From: Shewanella electrica
GTDB lineage: Bacteria; Pseudomonadota; Gammaproteobacteria; Enterobacterales; Shewanellaceae
Reading direction: 5' to 3'
NCBI RefSeq assembly: GCF_022321485.1
Contig: NZ_JAKOGG010000014.1
Span: forward strand, 35,216 to 99,215
Length of the DNA: 64,000 nucleotides
Shown: piece after piece, positions 10,202 through 20,140 of the stretch
Numbering within the stretch: the first letter of the stretch is position 1
How the letters are laid out: every line of letters begins with the position of its first letter
Notes under the pieces: generated by a model
What the model saw: only the letters and a program-made list of their open reading frames with translations
Told to the model about the DNA's origin: nothing
Databases searched by the model: none
Position numbers and translations under genes: made by a program

Positions 10202-11362
10202 ATGCTAGAGCTGTTTTTTCTGCTGTTGCCCGTTGCCGTGGCCTATGGTTGGTACATGGGACGTCGCAATCTCCGGCAGAAACAGTCATCACAGCAAAAG
10301 CAGCTGAGCCGCGACTATTTCGCTGGGCTCAATTTTTTGTTGTCTAATGAATCAGACAAAGCCGTGGACCTGTTCATTAGCATGCTTGATGTCGATGACG
10401 AAACCATCGACACCCATCTTTCGCTCGGCTCACTATTTCGCAAACGCGGTGAAGTGGACCGTGCCATTCGTATTCATCAAAACCTCATCGCGCGTCCGTC
10501 ATTGCTCAATGAACAACGCGACTTAGCCATGATGGAACTTGGTAAGGATTTTCTGGCTGCGGGCTTCTATGATCGCGCTGAAGAGATATTTCTCAACTTG
10601 GTGCTGCTGGACGATCATTCCGAAGAAGCTGAGGACCAACTTATTTCTATTTACGAAATGACCAAAGATTGGCAGAAAGCCATCGACATCATTCGTAAAT
10701 TACCTAGGAAACGCCAGCAAACGCTCAAGCCTGTTCTGGCGCATTTCTATTGCCAGTTGGCAGATGAAGCTAAGGCTAATACGCAAAAATTGTCGCTGTT
10801 GCGCCAAGCGCTAAAAAACGACCCAAGCTGCGGCCGTGCTATGTTGGCGTTGCTCAAATTATATTTGGCCGAGCAACAGTTTAACGATGCAGCGCAACTG
10901 CTAGATCAACTTATTGAAAAAGTCCCAGAACTTGCCGTTGATGCGCTGGATGATGCATTGCGCCTTGCCGAGGCCACCAAAGATAGCGCCAACCTAAAAC
11001 GTCGTCTGTCTAAAGCGGTCGACAATGGTGCTGGCGCATCGGTCATCATTGCATTAGCCAAGCTGTTGGTTGAAGACGGTGATATCAAAGCCGCCGAATC
11101 ACTGATTTTGGACAATCTCTATCGCCATCCAACCATGCGCGGTTTCCAGTTTTTGATGAAGATGCAATTGCAGCAGGCCGAGCCGGGGCAGGCGAGAGAT
11201 AGCCTAGCCATGCTAGAAAAACTGGTTGGGCAGCAGATCCGTTCGCGACCTATTTATCGTTGTAGTGAATGTGGTTTCCCATCCCACACACTGTATTGGC
11301 ATTGTCCATCTTGTAAAAATTGGGGCAGCATTAAACATATCAAAGGGCTAGATGGCGAGTAG
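10202..11362 (+). CDS. lapB: lipopolysaccharide assembly protein B (YciM)
   Basis: The 386-residue protein has one N-terminal membrane anchor (about 2-18), a TPR solenoid over most of its length, and a C-terminal rubredoxin-like metal site made of the CSECG and CPSCKNWG cysteine pairs. In E. coli it recruits LpxC to FtsH for degradation, balancing lipopolysaccharide and phospholipid. The length matches E. coli LapB (389). It is directly coupled to lapA upstream, and pyrF follows after 22 bp. Confidence 0.95.
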   Translation: MLELFFLLLPVAVAYGWYMGRRNLRQKQSSQQKQLSRDYFAGLNFLLSNESDKAVDLFISMLDVDDETIDTHLSLGSLFRKRGEVDRAIRIHQNLIARPSLLNEQRDLAMMELGKDFLAAGFYDRAEEIFLNLVLLDDHSEEAEDQLISIYEMTKDWQKAIDIIRKLPRKRQQTLKPVLAHFYCQLADEAKANTQKLSLLRQALKNDPSCGRAMLALLKLYLAEQQFNDAAQLLDQLIEKVPELAVDALDDALRLAEATKDSANLKRRLSKAVDNGAGASVIIALAKLLVEDGDIKAAESLILDNLYRHPTMRGFQFLMKMQLQQAEPGQARDSLAMLEKLVGQQIRSRPIYRCSECGFPSHTLYWHCPSCKNWGSIKHIKGLDGE

Positions 11363-11384
11363 CCGTCTAACTTATGGAGTTCAC

Positions 11385-12089
11385 ATGACCGAAAAACCTA
11401 TTGTTGTCGCACTAGATTTTGACAATAAATTTAAGGCCTTACAGCTAGTTGATAAATTGGACCCCGCGCTCTGCCGCTTGAAGGTTGGTAAAGAGATGTT
11501 CACTCTTTTCGGCCCTGAGTTGGTTAAAGACATCCATAATCGCGGCTTTGATCTGTTTTTAGACCTAAAGTTTCATGACATTCCTAACACGGTGGCTAAA
11601 GCGGTTGCTGCAGCGGCGGAACTCGGCGTGTGGATGGTTAACGTGCATGCCAGTGGCGGCCTCGCTATGATGCAAGCGGCTAAAAAAGCCTTGCTGCCAT
11701 ACGGTGACAACGCGCCACTGTTGATTGCGGTAACGGTACTAACATCAATGAGCAATGAAGAGTTACAACTGCTCGGCATCAACGCTACTGCGCAAGAACA
11801 CGTATTACGTTTGGCTAAGTTGACTCAGCAAGCTGGACTCGACGGTGTGGTGTGCTCAGCGCAAGAAGCCAGTTTGCTAAAATCGACATTAGGCGAAGAT
11901 TTTAAACTGGTTACTCCTGGGATTCGCCCAGTAGGCGCTGACATCGGCGATCAGAAACGTATCATGACACCAAGCAAAGCCTTGGCTGCGGGTTCGGACT
12001 ATTTAGTCATTGGTCGTCCCATCACTCAGGCAGCAGATCCATTAGCCGCGCTTGAGGCTATTCACCAATCGATTTTGAACGGAGAATAA
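11385..12089 (+). CDS. pyrF: orotidine 5'-phosphate decarboxylase
   Basis: Last step of UMP synthesis. The 234-residue TIM-barrel protein has the catalytic Lys-Asp cluster [14 protein letters not shown] and the phosphate-binding end TPGIRP and [12 protein letters not shown] 11385, preceded by TGGAG, gives [14 protein letters not shown]; the frame extends eleven codons further, overlapping lapB, without conservation. It sits in an operon with lapAB upstream and yaiL 3 bp downstream. Confidence 0.97.
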   Translation: MTEKPIVVALDFDNKFKALQLVDKLDPALCRLKVGKEMFTLFGPELVKDIHNRGFDLFLDLKFHDIPNTVAKAVAAAAELGVWMVNVHASGGLAMMQAAKKALLPYGDNAPLLIAVTVLTSMSNEELQLLGINATAQEHVLRLAKLTQQAGLDGVVCSAQEASLLKSTLGEDFKLVTPGIRPVGADIGDQKRIMTPSKALAAGSDYLVIGRPITQAADPLAALEAIHQSILNGE

Positions 12090-12092
12090 ACC

Positions 12093-12641
12093 ATGGCGAA
12101 TGCACTACAAGATCAATTGCTTAAAGCTGGTCTGGCGAGCAAGCAAAAGATGCGTGACGTTAAAACCCAAAAAAAACGTGACCGTAAAGCCAAAGTTGAT
12201 GATGGTAGCAGTGAACTTAAGCAACAAATTGCACAGCAAAAAGCCGAGCAGGCTGAGCGTGATAAGGCACTAAACGAAAAGCGTTTTGCTGAAGCCACAG
12301 AGAAAGGTTTGGTTCGTTCATTAGTGACCGAAATCCGCAAACAAGCGCTGAACTTACCTAAAGACGGCGAATTGAAATTCAACTTTACCTTAGAAAACAA
12401 AATCCATTCGCTGTTTATTGATAACAAGTTACAGCAACAGTTGTTGAATGGCCGCCTGGGTATCGTACGTTTTGAAGAAAAAAGCTACGTTGTGCCGCAT
12501 AAACTGGCAGAGCGGGTGAATCTGTTGGTGCCAGCGTGGTGTGGTTACTTGTGGACAGCCGCAGAGAATCAGCCTGAAACGGCAGTTGAAGAGGATGATC
12601 CATATGCAGATTACGTCATTCCTGATGATTTGATGTGGTAA
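12093..12641 (+). CDS. DUF2058 family protein (YaiL-like)
   Basis: The 182-residue protein has a highly charged, probably coiled-coil N-terminal half (residues 1-75, rich in K, R, E, Q) and a compact C-terminal domain containing FNFTLENKIHSLFID and the acidic end. The start MANALQDQLLKAGL is characteristic of DUF2058 proteins, called YaiL or nucleoprotein/polynucleotide-associated enzyme in databases. The molecular function is unknown. It lies 3 bp after pyrF, so it is certainly cotranscribed. The unit ends at a terminator shared with adhE. Confidence 0.9.
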   Translation: MANALQDQLLKAGLASKQKMRDVKTQKKRDRKAKVDDGSSELKQQIAQQKAEQAERDKALNEKRFAEATEKGLVRSLVTEIRKQALNLPKDGELKFNFTLENKIHSLFIDNKLQQQLLNGRLGIVRFEEKSYVVPHKLAERVNLLVPAWCGYLWTAAENQPETAVEEDDPYADYVIPDDLMW

Positions 12642-12669
12642 GTTGCACGTTGATGGATTGAAGCACAAA

Positions 12670-12696
12670 ACAAAGGCCTCATGTTGAGGCCTTTGT
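12670..12696. terminator. bidirectional terminator between yaiL-like gene and adhE
   Basis: An 11-bp perfect stem (12670-12680 with 12686-12696) with a five-base loop between convergent genes. T-rich sequence follows on the plus side (TCATTGTT), and T-rich sequence on the minus side (TTTTGTGC). Confidence 0.75.
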
Positions 12697-12723
12697 CATT
12701 GTTAAAACCGCTAACTCAGTGCG

Positions 12724-15330
12724 TTACTCTTTATAGGCTTTGCCGTAGAAGCTACACAGCAGCAACTCTTTCAATTCACTGATCAACGGGTAACGTGGGT
12801 TGGCACCAGTGCATTGGTCATCGAACGCATCTACTGCGAGCTTGTCAACTTTAGCCAAAAAGTCCGCTTCATTGACGCCTGCTTCTTGAATCGATTTTGG
12901 AATGCCAAGGCGGTCTTTGACGCTTTCCAATGCATCAATCAATAACGCGACTTTCTTTTCATCACTGACGCTTTTGCCTTTCGCTAGCTTGAGATGGTCA
13001 GCAATTTCAGCATAACGGCATAGGGCTTTAGGTCGATCATATTGGCTGAAGGCGGCTTGCTTGGTTGGCACATCAGTGGCGTTAAAACGAATAACGTTCG
13101 TAATGAGCAGGGCGTTAGCTAAGCCGTGAGCAATGTGAAACTCGGCGCCGAGTTTGTGCGCCATTGAGTGACAGATCCCCAAGAAAGCGTTTGCGAAAGC
13201 GATACCAGCGATAGTCGCACCGTTGTGTACTTTTTCACGCGCTATTGGCGCATCAGCGCCGAGTTCGTAGGATTCCGGCAAGTAGGCAAATAGTAAGTCT
13301 AACGCCTGCAATGCTTGACCATCGCTAAACTCATTCGCCATTACACTGACATAAGCTTCCAGCGCGTGGGTAATCGCATCCACACCACCAAATGCAGTAA
13401 GCGATTTTGGCATGTTCATCACTAAATTCGGGTCAACAATCGCCATATTGGGCGTCAGTTCGTAGTCCGCGATAGGGTACTTAGTGCCGGTAACTTCATC
13501 GGTTACCACCGCAAATGGCGTGACTTCTGAACCTGTGCCTGACGTGGTCGGTACTGCGATTAACGTGGCTTTACGGCCGAGTTTAGGGAATTTGTAGATG
13601 CGTTTACGAATGTCCATAAAGCGCATCGCCAAATCGGAGAAGTCAACGTCGGGATGTTCATACATCACCCAGATGATTTTAGCTGCATCCATTGGTGAGC
13701 CACCGCCTAGCGCAATCAATACATCGGGTTGGAAGTTTTCCGCAACCTTAGTACCGGCTTTGACCACACTCAGGGTTGGGTCGGCTTCAACATCGTAAAA
13801 CACTTCAGTTTCAAGGCCGAGTCGTTTCAAGATAGCGACAGTTTCATCGACATAACCATTATTAAATAGGAACTTGTCGGTAACGATTAATGCACGCTTT
13901 TTATCAGCTAATTCTTCAAGGGCGACAGGCAAACTACCACGACGGAAATAGATTGATGACGGGAGTTTATGCCACAGCATGTTTTCAGCCCTCTTGGCGA
14001 CAGTTTTTTTGTTGATCAGGTGAGAGGGACCAACGTTTTCGGAGATAGAGTTGCCGCCCCATGAGCCGCAACCTAGCGTTAAAGACGGTGCCAGCTTGAA
14101 GTTATAGAGATCACCAATACCGCCTTGGGACGCTGGAGTGTTGATCAATATACGAGCTGTTTTCATTCTGGCACCGAAACTGTGGACGCGATCGCTGTTG
14201 CGATCTTGGTCGGTGTAAAGACCCGATGTGTGGCCGATACCGCCCAGTTGTACTAATGCTTCCGCTTTATTTACGGCATCATCAAAGTTGATGGCGCGGT
14301 ACATTCCTAGTAGCGGCGATAGTTTTTCATGGGCAAATGCTTCATCGTTATCGATGGCAGTTACTTCGCCAATAAGCACCTTGGTGTACTTAGGCACTTT
14401 AATACCAGCCATGTCAGCAATTCTACTGGCGCTTTGGCCTACAATGGCGGCATTGAGATTACCGTTTTTTAGAATGACAGCGCGAACAGCATCTGTTTCT
14501 TTGGCATCCAGAATATAGGCGCCGTGGCTCGCAAAGCGTTCTTTTACGCGGTCATAGACTTCATCAACGACGACCACTGCTTGTTCTGAGGCACATACCA
14601 CACCGTAATCAAAGGTCTTGGACATCAATATAGAACTGACTGCACGTTTAATGTCAGCGGTTTCGTCAATGACTATGGGCGTATTACCGGCACCGACACC
14701 AATAGCGGGTTTACCAGAGGAATAGGCGGCTTTCACCATGCCCGGGCCGCCGGTGGCGAGGATAAGATTGATGTTTGGGTGAGTCATCAGTTGATTGGAT
14801 AATTCAACGCTAGGCTCATCGATCCAGCCAATAATGTCTTTCGGTGCACCCGCGGCTACTGCTGCATCCAGCACTAGCTTTGCTGCTGCAACGGTGGATG
14901 CTTTGGCGCGTGGGTGAGGGGAAAACACAATGGCATTACGGGTTTTTAACGCCATCAGTGATTTAAAGATGGCAGTAGAGGTTGGGTTAGTAGTCGGGAT
15001 AATGCCACAGATAATACCCACCGGTTCGGCAATGGTGATGGTGCCGAAGGTCTCATCCTCTTCGAGAATGTCACAGGTTTTGGTGTCTTTGTATTTGTTA
15101 TAGATATACTCAGATGCAAAGTGGTTTTTGATCACCTTATCTTCCACCAAGCCCATACCTGTTTCGGCCGCGGCTTGCTGTGCCAATGGAATTCGCGCAT
15201 CGGCGGCGGCGAGGGCGGCAGCACGGAAAATACGGTCCACCTGTTGTTGGCTGTAGCTACTAAACTTGACTTGTGCGGCGGTAACGCGCTCGAGTAAGCT
15301 GTTTAGCTCTTCGGTGTTGGTAACTTTCAT
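12724..15330 (-). CDS. adhE: bifunctional acetaldehyde-CoA / alcohol dehydrogenase
   Basis: The 868-residue fusion has an N-terminal CoA-acylating aldehyde dehydrogenase with catalytic C246 (GVVCASEQ) and a C-terminal iron-dependent alcohol dehydrogenase with GGGSPMDAAK, the metal-binding HALEAYVS and the CHSMAHKLGAEFHIAHG histidines. It reduces acetyl-CoA to ethanol in fermentation, recycling NADH, and forms filamentous spirosomes. ATG 15330 follows AGGACTTACATT and gives MKVTNTEELN; the frame extends ten codons upstream. A perfect HexR-type operator lies 130 bp upstream. Divergent to the ychE/marC gene, as in E. coli. Confidence 0.97.
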   Translation of the reverse strand: MKVTNTEELNSLLERVTAAQVKFSSYSQQQVDRIFRAAALAAADARIPLAQQAAAETGMGLVEDKVIKNHFASEYIYNKYKDTKTCDILEEDETFGTITIAEPVGIICGIIPTTNPTSTAIFKSLMALKTRNAIVFSPHPRAKASTVAAAKLVLDAAVAAGAPKDIIGWIDEPSVELSNQLMTHPNINLILATGGPGMVKAAYSSGKPAIGVGAGNTPIVIDETADIKRAVSSILMSKTFDYGVVCASEQAVVVVDEVYDRVKERFASHGAYILDAKETDAVRAVILKNGNLNAAIVGQSASRIADMAGIKVPKYTKVLIGEVTAIDNDEAFAHEKLSPLLGMYRAINFDDAVNKAEALVQLGGIGHTSGLYTDQDRNSDRVHSFGARMKTARILINTPASQGGIGDLYNFKLAPSLTLGCGSWGGNSISENVGPSHLINKKTVAKRAENMLWHKLPSSIYFRRGSLPVALEELADKKRALIVTDKFLFNNGYVDETVAILKRLGLETEVFYDVEADPTLSVVKAGTKVAENFQPDVLIALGGGSPMDAAKIIWVMYEHPDVDFSDLAMRFMDIRKRIYKFPKLGRKATLIAVPTTSGTGSEVTPFAVVTDEVTGTKYPIADYELTPNMAIVDPNLVMNMPKSLTAFGGVDAITHALEAYVSVMANEFSDGQALQALDLLFAYLPESYELGADAPIAREKVHNGATIAGIAFANAFLGICHSMAHKLGAEFHIAHGLANALLITNVIRFNATDVPTKQAAFSQYDRPKALCRYAEIADHLKLAKGKSVSDEKKVALLIDALESVKDRLGIPKSIQEAGVNEADFLAKVDKLAVDAFDDQCTGANPRYPLISELKELLLCSFYGKAYKE

Positions 15331-15652
15331 AATGTAAGTCCTGTAAAAAAAATTAATCAAAGCTACCTCAGGTAGACTTGGTTAACCTCTCTCAGTTGGA
15401 ATATTTTTACAACTTAAACTGATTAAAAACTGTTATCAACCGCAAGATTTGCCAACAAATGTAATTTAATTACATTTAGAGCTACAAGATGCACTAAAGT
15501 AGTGACTGGTAAAACGGCCGCTGATGCATAACTTTTTTAGAGGCAAACTGTTAAAAAAACTCATTTTGTGGCGTATGAAAATCAGAGTAAATTACGCCTC
15601 CTAAAAATGTGTGTCCCACAATACGTTACGTGATAATAGGCGAGTAAAAAAA
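15331..15652. other. adhE / marC divergent regulatory region
   Basis: A 322-bp AT-rich region with no ORF beyond possible upstream extensions of the two genes. Besides the 21-bp palindrome at 15457-15477 it has a 13-bp palindrome in the adhE leader (15363-15375, arms CTACCT/AGGTAG). Confidence 0.6.
15460..15474. promoter_or_regulatory. HexR-type operator upstream of adhE
   Basis: Reads TGTAATTTAATTACA, a full match to the HexR consensus TGTAATwwwATTACA that I recall for Shewanella. It sits within a longer perfect palindrome (15457-15477, 10-bp arms around one T). HexR is the KDPG-responsive regulator of central carbon metabolism, and adhE is among its reported targets in Shewanella. The site is 130 bp before the adhE ATG, consistent with activation or long-leader repression. 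Confidence 0.75.
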
Positions 15653-16279
15653 GTGGATTTGATGCTGTATGTGAAGTTCTTTTTTGGCTTAGTGGCCATT
15701 ATTAACCCCGTCGGTCTATTGCCCGTTTTTATTAGCCTTACGAGTCACCAAACGGCCGCTGAACGTGACCATACCGCAAGAGTCGCCAATTTTTCTGTTG
15801 TAGTGATATTGCTCTGTACCATGGTCGCAGGCCAGCACATCCTTAACTTGTTCAGTATTTCATTGTCGGCATTTCGTATCGCTGGCGGCACCTTGATTGC
15901 GATTATCGCCATGTCGATGTTGCAAGGTAAACTCAGTGAAGTAAAACGCAACAAAGAGGAAGACCGCGAAGCATCGGTGATGGACTCCGTGGCCGTTGTA
16001 CCATTAGCGTTACCATTAATGGCTGGGCCGGGTGCGATTAGTTCGGTGATCGTGTTCGCAGCTGAGCATGGCGGTTGGTTAAACTTGATCATGATGTCAC
16101 TGATCGTTGTTGTGTTTGGTGCGTTAAGCTACGGCCTATTCAAAATCGCGCCAGCCATCAATAAAGTGCTTGGCAAAACTGGGATTAACGTGATCACCCG
16201 TTTAATGGGGCTGTTGATGTTGTCTATCGGTATTGAAGTCATGGCTGCCGGTGTAAAAGGCTTATTCCCAAATCTATAA
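15653..16279 (+). CDS. MarC/YchE family integral membrane protein
   Basis: About 208 residues with six predicted membrane helices. It has the family hallmark FFFGLVAIINPVGLLPVF near the N-terminus, a central PLALPLMAGPGAISSVI segment, and the end GIEVMAAGVKGLF. MarC/YchE proteins have no established function; early claims of antibiotic resistance were not upheld. I favour the GTG at 15653 (VDLMLYVKFFFG), which matches family starts; a GTG at 15611 would add fourteen polar residues. Adjacent to adhE, an association also seen in E. coli (ychE). Confidence 0.85.
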   Translation: MDLMLYVKFFFGLVAIINPVGLLPVFISLTSHQTAAERDHTARVANFSVVVILLCTMVAGQHILNLFSISLSAFRIAGGTLIAIIAMSMLQGKLSEVKRNKEEDREASVMDSVAVVPLALPLMAGPGAISSVIVFAAEHGGWLNLIMMSLIVVVFGALSYGLFKIAPAINKVLGKTGINVITRLMGLLMLSIGIEVMAAGVKGLFPNL

Positions 16280-16306
16280 CGTCCGCCATTTGCCAAAATA
16301 TCTCTG

Positions 16307-16337
16307 CGCCCGATATCATCATCGGGCGTTGTTGTTT
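16307..16337 (+). terminator. terminator of marC/ychE gene
   Basis: An eight-bp perfect GC-rich stem (16307-16314 with 16321-16328) followed by TTGTTGTTTTT. The dgt gene converges from the other side. Confidence 0.8.
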
Positions 16338-17660
16338 TTACTGGGCGCCGAATTCCATCATATGGATACTACGTGCACTAAAAAGTTGTTGGTGTAATCT
16401 GGCGGCAAACTCGTCGGTCATGCCTGCAATATAGTCGGCAATAACGCGTGCGCCTTGATGTTGTTCTTCGGCTACAAACCAACGTTGTTTGGTGTTGCTC
16501 GGTAATAGTCGCGCCGGATCAGAGGCGAGGGCATCAAACAACTCCATCACAATCTGTTGCCCTTTGTATTCAATCATCTGCACTTCTGGCTTTTTAATCA
16601 CATAACGCAATACAAACTGCTTAAAGATCTCTAGTAACGCGGCGTGGCTAGGCGTCAGTTGTGCGCGGTAACGTAATAATGGTTCATCAAATTGCGGCAG
16701 TGACACACACACCGTTGCAGTAACAAGCGCGTTGACTAACGTGCCGATAGCATCTTTACGCAGATGATGTTTGGCCGAAAATAGTTGGGATTCAATCGCG
16801 GGCAGTTGTTCCGTCAGCCAACTATCAGCAATATTGCTGGCTTGTGGCCGCACAAACTCCTGCCAATGATCACGGGTGATAATGCCCATCACAATCGCAT
16901 CTTCCAAGTCATGCACCGCGTAGGCGATATCGTCGGCTAACTCCATGACGGTACAATCAAATGACTTATGTTGGCTGCGGTGGTGTTGCCCGACTGGCAT
17001 GGTGGTAATCGCGGAGAAGGCGTCGCGGTCGGCGTTATTGAGCGGGGCTAACACCCAATCGTACACATCACTATCAATATCAAAGATGCCTTTGACTGCA
17101 GGCCATTGCTGCGGCTTAAGCTGGCGAAAGCTATCCAACTTCGGCGCAGCGCTATAGTTTTGCAGCGTAGCGGCTAAGGCGGGATATTTCATAATTCCCA
17201 GCAGCGTGCGACGGGTGAGATTCATGCCGAAGTGTTCAGTATAAGGTTCGAGCTTTGCCAAAATCCGCAATGTTTGGCCGTTGCCTTCAAAGCCGCTGTG
17301 TTCTCGCATCATGTAGTTAAGTGCGATTTCACCGCCATGTCCAAATGGTGGATGGCCGATATCGTGGGCAAAGCACAAGGCTTCAATCAAACTCATCGAA
17401 TCAATTAACGGCCTAACTTCGGCAAACTCGGCCTGCAGTTGCGCCGCAATGCCGGTACCAATTTGTGCGACTTCTAACGAGTGGGTCAAGCGCGTGCGAT
17501 AGAAATCGTTCATGCCGACACCGAGCACTTGCGTTTTGGCTTGCAGACGTCTGAAGGCGGCGGAGTGCATGATGCGGGCACGATCGCGTTGATATGCAGA
17601 GCGCAAATCATGCCGCCGTGGCGGTTGTGCCGTTTGTTGACGCTGCTGCCATTGCTCCAC
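16338..17660 (-). CDS. dGTPase-family HD-domain triphosphohydrolase
   Basis: The 440-residue HD-superfamily protein hydrolyses dNTPs (typically dGTP) to the nucleoside and triphosphate. The metal ligands are visible as [12 protein letters not shown] (first His) and [14 protein letters not shown] (His-Asp), with a further Asp in [16 protein letters not shown]. Homologues are annotated deoxyguanosinetriphosphate triphosphohydrolase-like. The start is GTG 17660 behind TAGGAG. It lies 11 bp after yfbR, so two dNTP/dNMP-degrading enzymes appear cotranscribed. Relatives of this family can restrict phage by depleting dNTPs; here the setting is housekeeping. Confidence 0.92.
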   Translation of the reverse strand: MEQWQQRQQTAQPPRRHDLRSAYQRDRARIMHSAAFRRLQAKTQVLGVGMNDFYRTRLTHSLEVAQIGTGIAAQLQAEFAEVRPLIDSMSLIEALCFAHDIGHPPFGHGGEIALNYMMREHSGFEGNGQTLRILAKLEPYTEHFGMNLTRRTLLGIMKYPALAATLQNYSAAPKLDSFRQLKPQQWPAVKGIFDIDSDVYDWVLAPLNNADRDAFSAITTMPVGQHHRSQHKSFDCTVMELADDIAYAVHDLEDAIVMGIITRDHWQEFVRPQASNIADSWLTEQLPAIESQLFSAKHHLRKDAIGTLVNALVTATVCVSLPQFDEPLLRYRAQLTPSHAALLEIFKQFVLRYVIKKPEVQMIEYKGQQIVMELFDALASDPARLLPSNTKQRWFVAEEQHQGARVIADYIAGMTDEFAARLHQQLFSARSIHMMEFGAQ

Positions 17661-17671
17661 GGGAGGTACTC

Positions 17672-18259
17672 CTATAACAGTTGGTTTATCTGATCCAAAT
17701 CTAAGGTAAAGCTTGGAATAAAGTGTTCACGGAAATAGGCAACCGCTTGCAGCGGATTGTCATCTAACATGCTTTCAAGTCTTACTTTGGCGGACTTAAA
17801 CTCGTTGTTGCCCGCATGGATCTCTTCCAAACATTTTAAATAGGCACATAAGGTGTCGGCTGATTTTACTAAGGCTTTGTATTCAGGGTCTGCGTCTTCA
17901 CTGAGTAGCAGTGAGCGAAACTCATCTTGAAACTCTTCTGGCAACATACTCAGCAGACGTTGTTCGGCAATGGCTTCAATCTTTTTGTATTCGACCTCAA
18001 TATCTTTGTTGAAATACTTCACAGGTGTTGGCAAATCGCCGGTCAGCACTTCGCTAGCATCGTGATAAATCGCCATGGTAGCGGCTTTTTCTGGTACAAA
18101 TTTGCCTGCAAATTTTTTGTTGGCAATGATGGCGAGTATATGCGCAACGGTAGCAACTTGTAGTGAATGTTCCTGTACATTTTCCTTGCGGATGTTGTGC
18201 ATTAACGGCCAACGCTGGATCAATTTCATCCGTGCGAGGTGGGCAAAAAAGTGACTCAT
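17672..18259 (-). CDS. yfbR: 5'-deoxynucleotidase
   Basis: A 195-residue HD-domain protein hydrolysing deoxyribonucleoside 5'-monophosphates. Metal and catalytic residues H31 (QEHSLQVA), H66-D67 (YHDASE) and the later Asp in KSADTLCAY are all present. Length and sequence match E. coli YfbR (199 aa). ATG 18259 is preceded by AAAGGAATGCT. Transcribed after alaA but separated from it by a terminator. It heads the yfbR-dgt unit, hinting at joint control of deoxynucleotide turnover. Confidence 0.95.
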   Translation of the reverse strand: MSHFFAHLARMKLIQRWPLMHNIRKENVQEHSLQVATVAHILAIIANKKFAGKFVPEKAATMAIYHDASEVLTGDLPTPVKYFNKDIEVEYKKIEAIAEQRLLSMLPEEFQDEFRSLLLSEDADPEYKALVKSADTLCAYLKCLEEIHAGNNEFKSAKVRLESMLDDNPLQAVAYFREHFIPSFTLDLDQINQLL

Positions 18260-18341
18260 AGCATTCCTTTACAGCATGATTAACAACAAGATAGCTGTTT
18301 AACTGTACGCTAATCAGCTTAAAAATACAGGCGCCACCAAC

Positions 18342-18367
18342 AAAAAAGCCGTCAATCATGACGGCTT
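18342..18367 (-). terminator. terminator of alaA
   Basis: On the minus strand an eight-bp stem (18360-18367 with 18346-18353) is followed by six T. It lies about 20 bp after the alaA stop. Confidence 0.87.
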
Positions 18368-18387
18368 CGCACAACAATCAACAACGA

Positions 18388-19602
18388 TTATTGATGGTAG
18401 TTACTGAGGAAGTCACCAAAGGCAAACAACGCGCGTTGTAAGTCTTCTTTGTATGGCAGAAATACCACGCGCATATGATCTGGCTGCGCCCAGTTAAAAG
18501 CGGTGCCATGTACTAGTAGGATTTTCTTCTCCCGCAGCAGATCAAGCACTAACCGTTCATCATCCCGCAGGCTAAAGCGTTTAGCATCTAGCTTAGGAAA
18601 CGCATACAACGCACCTTTAGGTTTTTTCACGCTCACGCCAGGGATCTGATTCAGCAGTTCGTAAACCGTATCGCGTTGAATGGTCAAGCGTCCTTCAGGG
18701 GCGACTAACTCATTGATACTTTGATAGCCGCCCAATGCGGTTTGAATCGCGTGTTGGTTGGGTACGTTGGCACACAGACGCATCGATGACAGCATTTCTA
18801 AGCCTTCGATGTAGCTTTTAGCGCCTTTTAAGTTACCGCTGAGCACCATCCAGCCGATACGGAAACCCGCTGCACGGTAGATTTTTGATAATCCGTTAAA
18901 CGTCACGGTCAGAATGTCGGATGACAAACTGGCGGCGTGGGTATGTTTCACACCATCGTACAGAATGCGGTCGTAGATTTCGTCGGAGAACAAAATCAGA
19001 TCGTGCTGACGACACAGTTCGACGATTTCCAATAACAATTCACGGCTATAAACGGCGCCAGTCGGGTTATTCGGGTTAATAATCACAATGCCACGGGTAC
19101 GCGGTGTAATTTTGCTTTTGATATCGTCGATGTCGGGGAACCAATCGGCCTCTTCATCACAAATGTAATGACGCGCTTTGCCGCCCGCTAAGTTTACTGC
19201 AGCAGTCCACAGTGGGTAGTCAGGCGAGGGCAGTAACACTTCATCATCGGTATTCAATAACCCCTGCATCGACATCATGATCAGCTCAGAAACACCGTTA
19301 CCGATGTATACATCGTCGATATCAATGCCGCGGATGCCTTCCGCTTGATAGTGCTGCACAATGGCTTTACGCGCCGAGAACAGTCCTTTTGATTCACAAT
19401 AACCTTGAGAAGATGGCAGGTTCAGGATCACATCACGGACAATTTCTTCGGGCGCTTCAAATCCGAACGGGGCCGGATTACCGATATTGAGCTTGAGGAT
19501 TCGGTGACCTTCATCTTCTAGGCGGCGGGCTTCCTTATGAACTGGTCCACGAATGTCATAACAAACACTGTCCAGTTTATGGGATTTAATAATGGGCCGC
19601 AT
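18388..19602 (-). CDS. alaA: alanine-synthesising glutamate-pyruvate aminotransferase
   Basis: The 404-residue class I PLP aminotransferase is very close to E. coli AlaA (YfbQ, 405 aa). Visible motifs are NPNNPTGAVY, SDEIYDRI, and the PLP lysine in GLSKIYRAAGFRIGW. It makes alanine from pyruvate and glutamate. ATG 19602 follows a good GAGGAAAT ribosome site. The neighbour yfbR is also adjacent to alaA (yfbQ) in E. coli, so this is conserved synteny. Its upstream region is unusually long. Confidence 0.95.
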   Translation of the reverse strand: MRPIIKSHKLDSVCYDIRGPVHKEARRLEDEGHRILKLNIGNPAPFGFEAPEEIVRDVILNLPSSQGYCESKGLFSARKAIVQHYQAEGIRGIDIDDVYIGNGVSELIMMSMQGLLNTDDEVLLPSPDYPLWTAAVNLAGGKARHYICDEEADWFPDIDDIKSKITPRTRGIVIINPNNPTGAVYSRELLLEIVELCRQHDLILFSDEIYDRILYDGVKHTHAASLSSDILTVTFNGLSKIYRAAGFRIGWMVLSGNLKGAKSYIEGLEMLSSMRLCANVPNQHAIQTALGGYQSINELVAPEGRLTIQRDTVYELLNQIPGVSVKKPKGALYAFPKLDAKRFSLRDDERLVLDLLREKKILLVHGTAFNWAQPDHMRVVFLPYKEDLQRALFAFGDFLSNYHQ

Positions 19603-20140
19603 ATTTCCTCGAAGTTGATGGCTTTTGATAGAAGTTGGCCTGCAACAATAGCCAATTTCCTGCTATATAAAAAGCACTTATTAAAATATTTTAGATTGGC
19701 CTTAGATGAATAATCTTAGAAATTTAATAATGTGACTTTTTGATAACACAAAAATCTGAAATTGATGCATCTTTCAACATTTCCTACGGCAACAAAGGTT
19801 TGTGGACGTTAGTTATGGTAACTGTTGTTATTCATTCGTCATAAGTGAATGACTACCACTGAAAGGTTCTCAGTAAGGCGGTTTGTAACCTTATGATTTA
19901 TATTTGAATATATCAATTTTTCTAGGCAAAAAATGCGCATTTGGTTCACAGCATAGATATTTGGTTGACTCAGTGGAAAAAGCGTTTTATTTTCTCGCCG
20001 ATGTTTTAATAAAAACGTCTAAAACATCAGCAGTGCGCTAATGTGACGGAACAAAATAAAACAGATAGCGGCAGATTCGGTGCTGAAGACTGCTACATTT
20101 TATACCTTTACCGTTCAGGTATCTTTGAGGATTTACGTTT
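19603..20140. other. 538-bp divergent intergenic region, alaA / nhaC
   Basis: AT-rich with no supported ORF. Contains a 12-bp palindrome (19931-19942) and the inverted repeat at 20000-20028. I looked for a lysine riboswitch, which precedes some nhaC genes, and did not find its conserved core. Confidence 0.5.
20000..20028. promoter_or_regulatory. inverted repeat upstream of nhaC
   Basis: Perfect nine-bp arms GATGTTTTA / TAAAACATC (20000-20008, 20020-20028) around an 11-bp centre, 112 bp before the nhaC ATG. The size and spacing suit a dimeric repressor site; the regulator is unknown. Confidence 0.35.

Noticed and set aside
19603-20140. Lysine riboswitch before the NhaC-type gene
   Set aside because: The conserved core segments of the lysine aptamer could not be found in this stretch.
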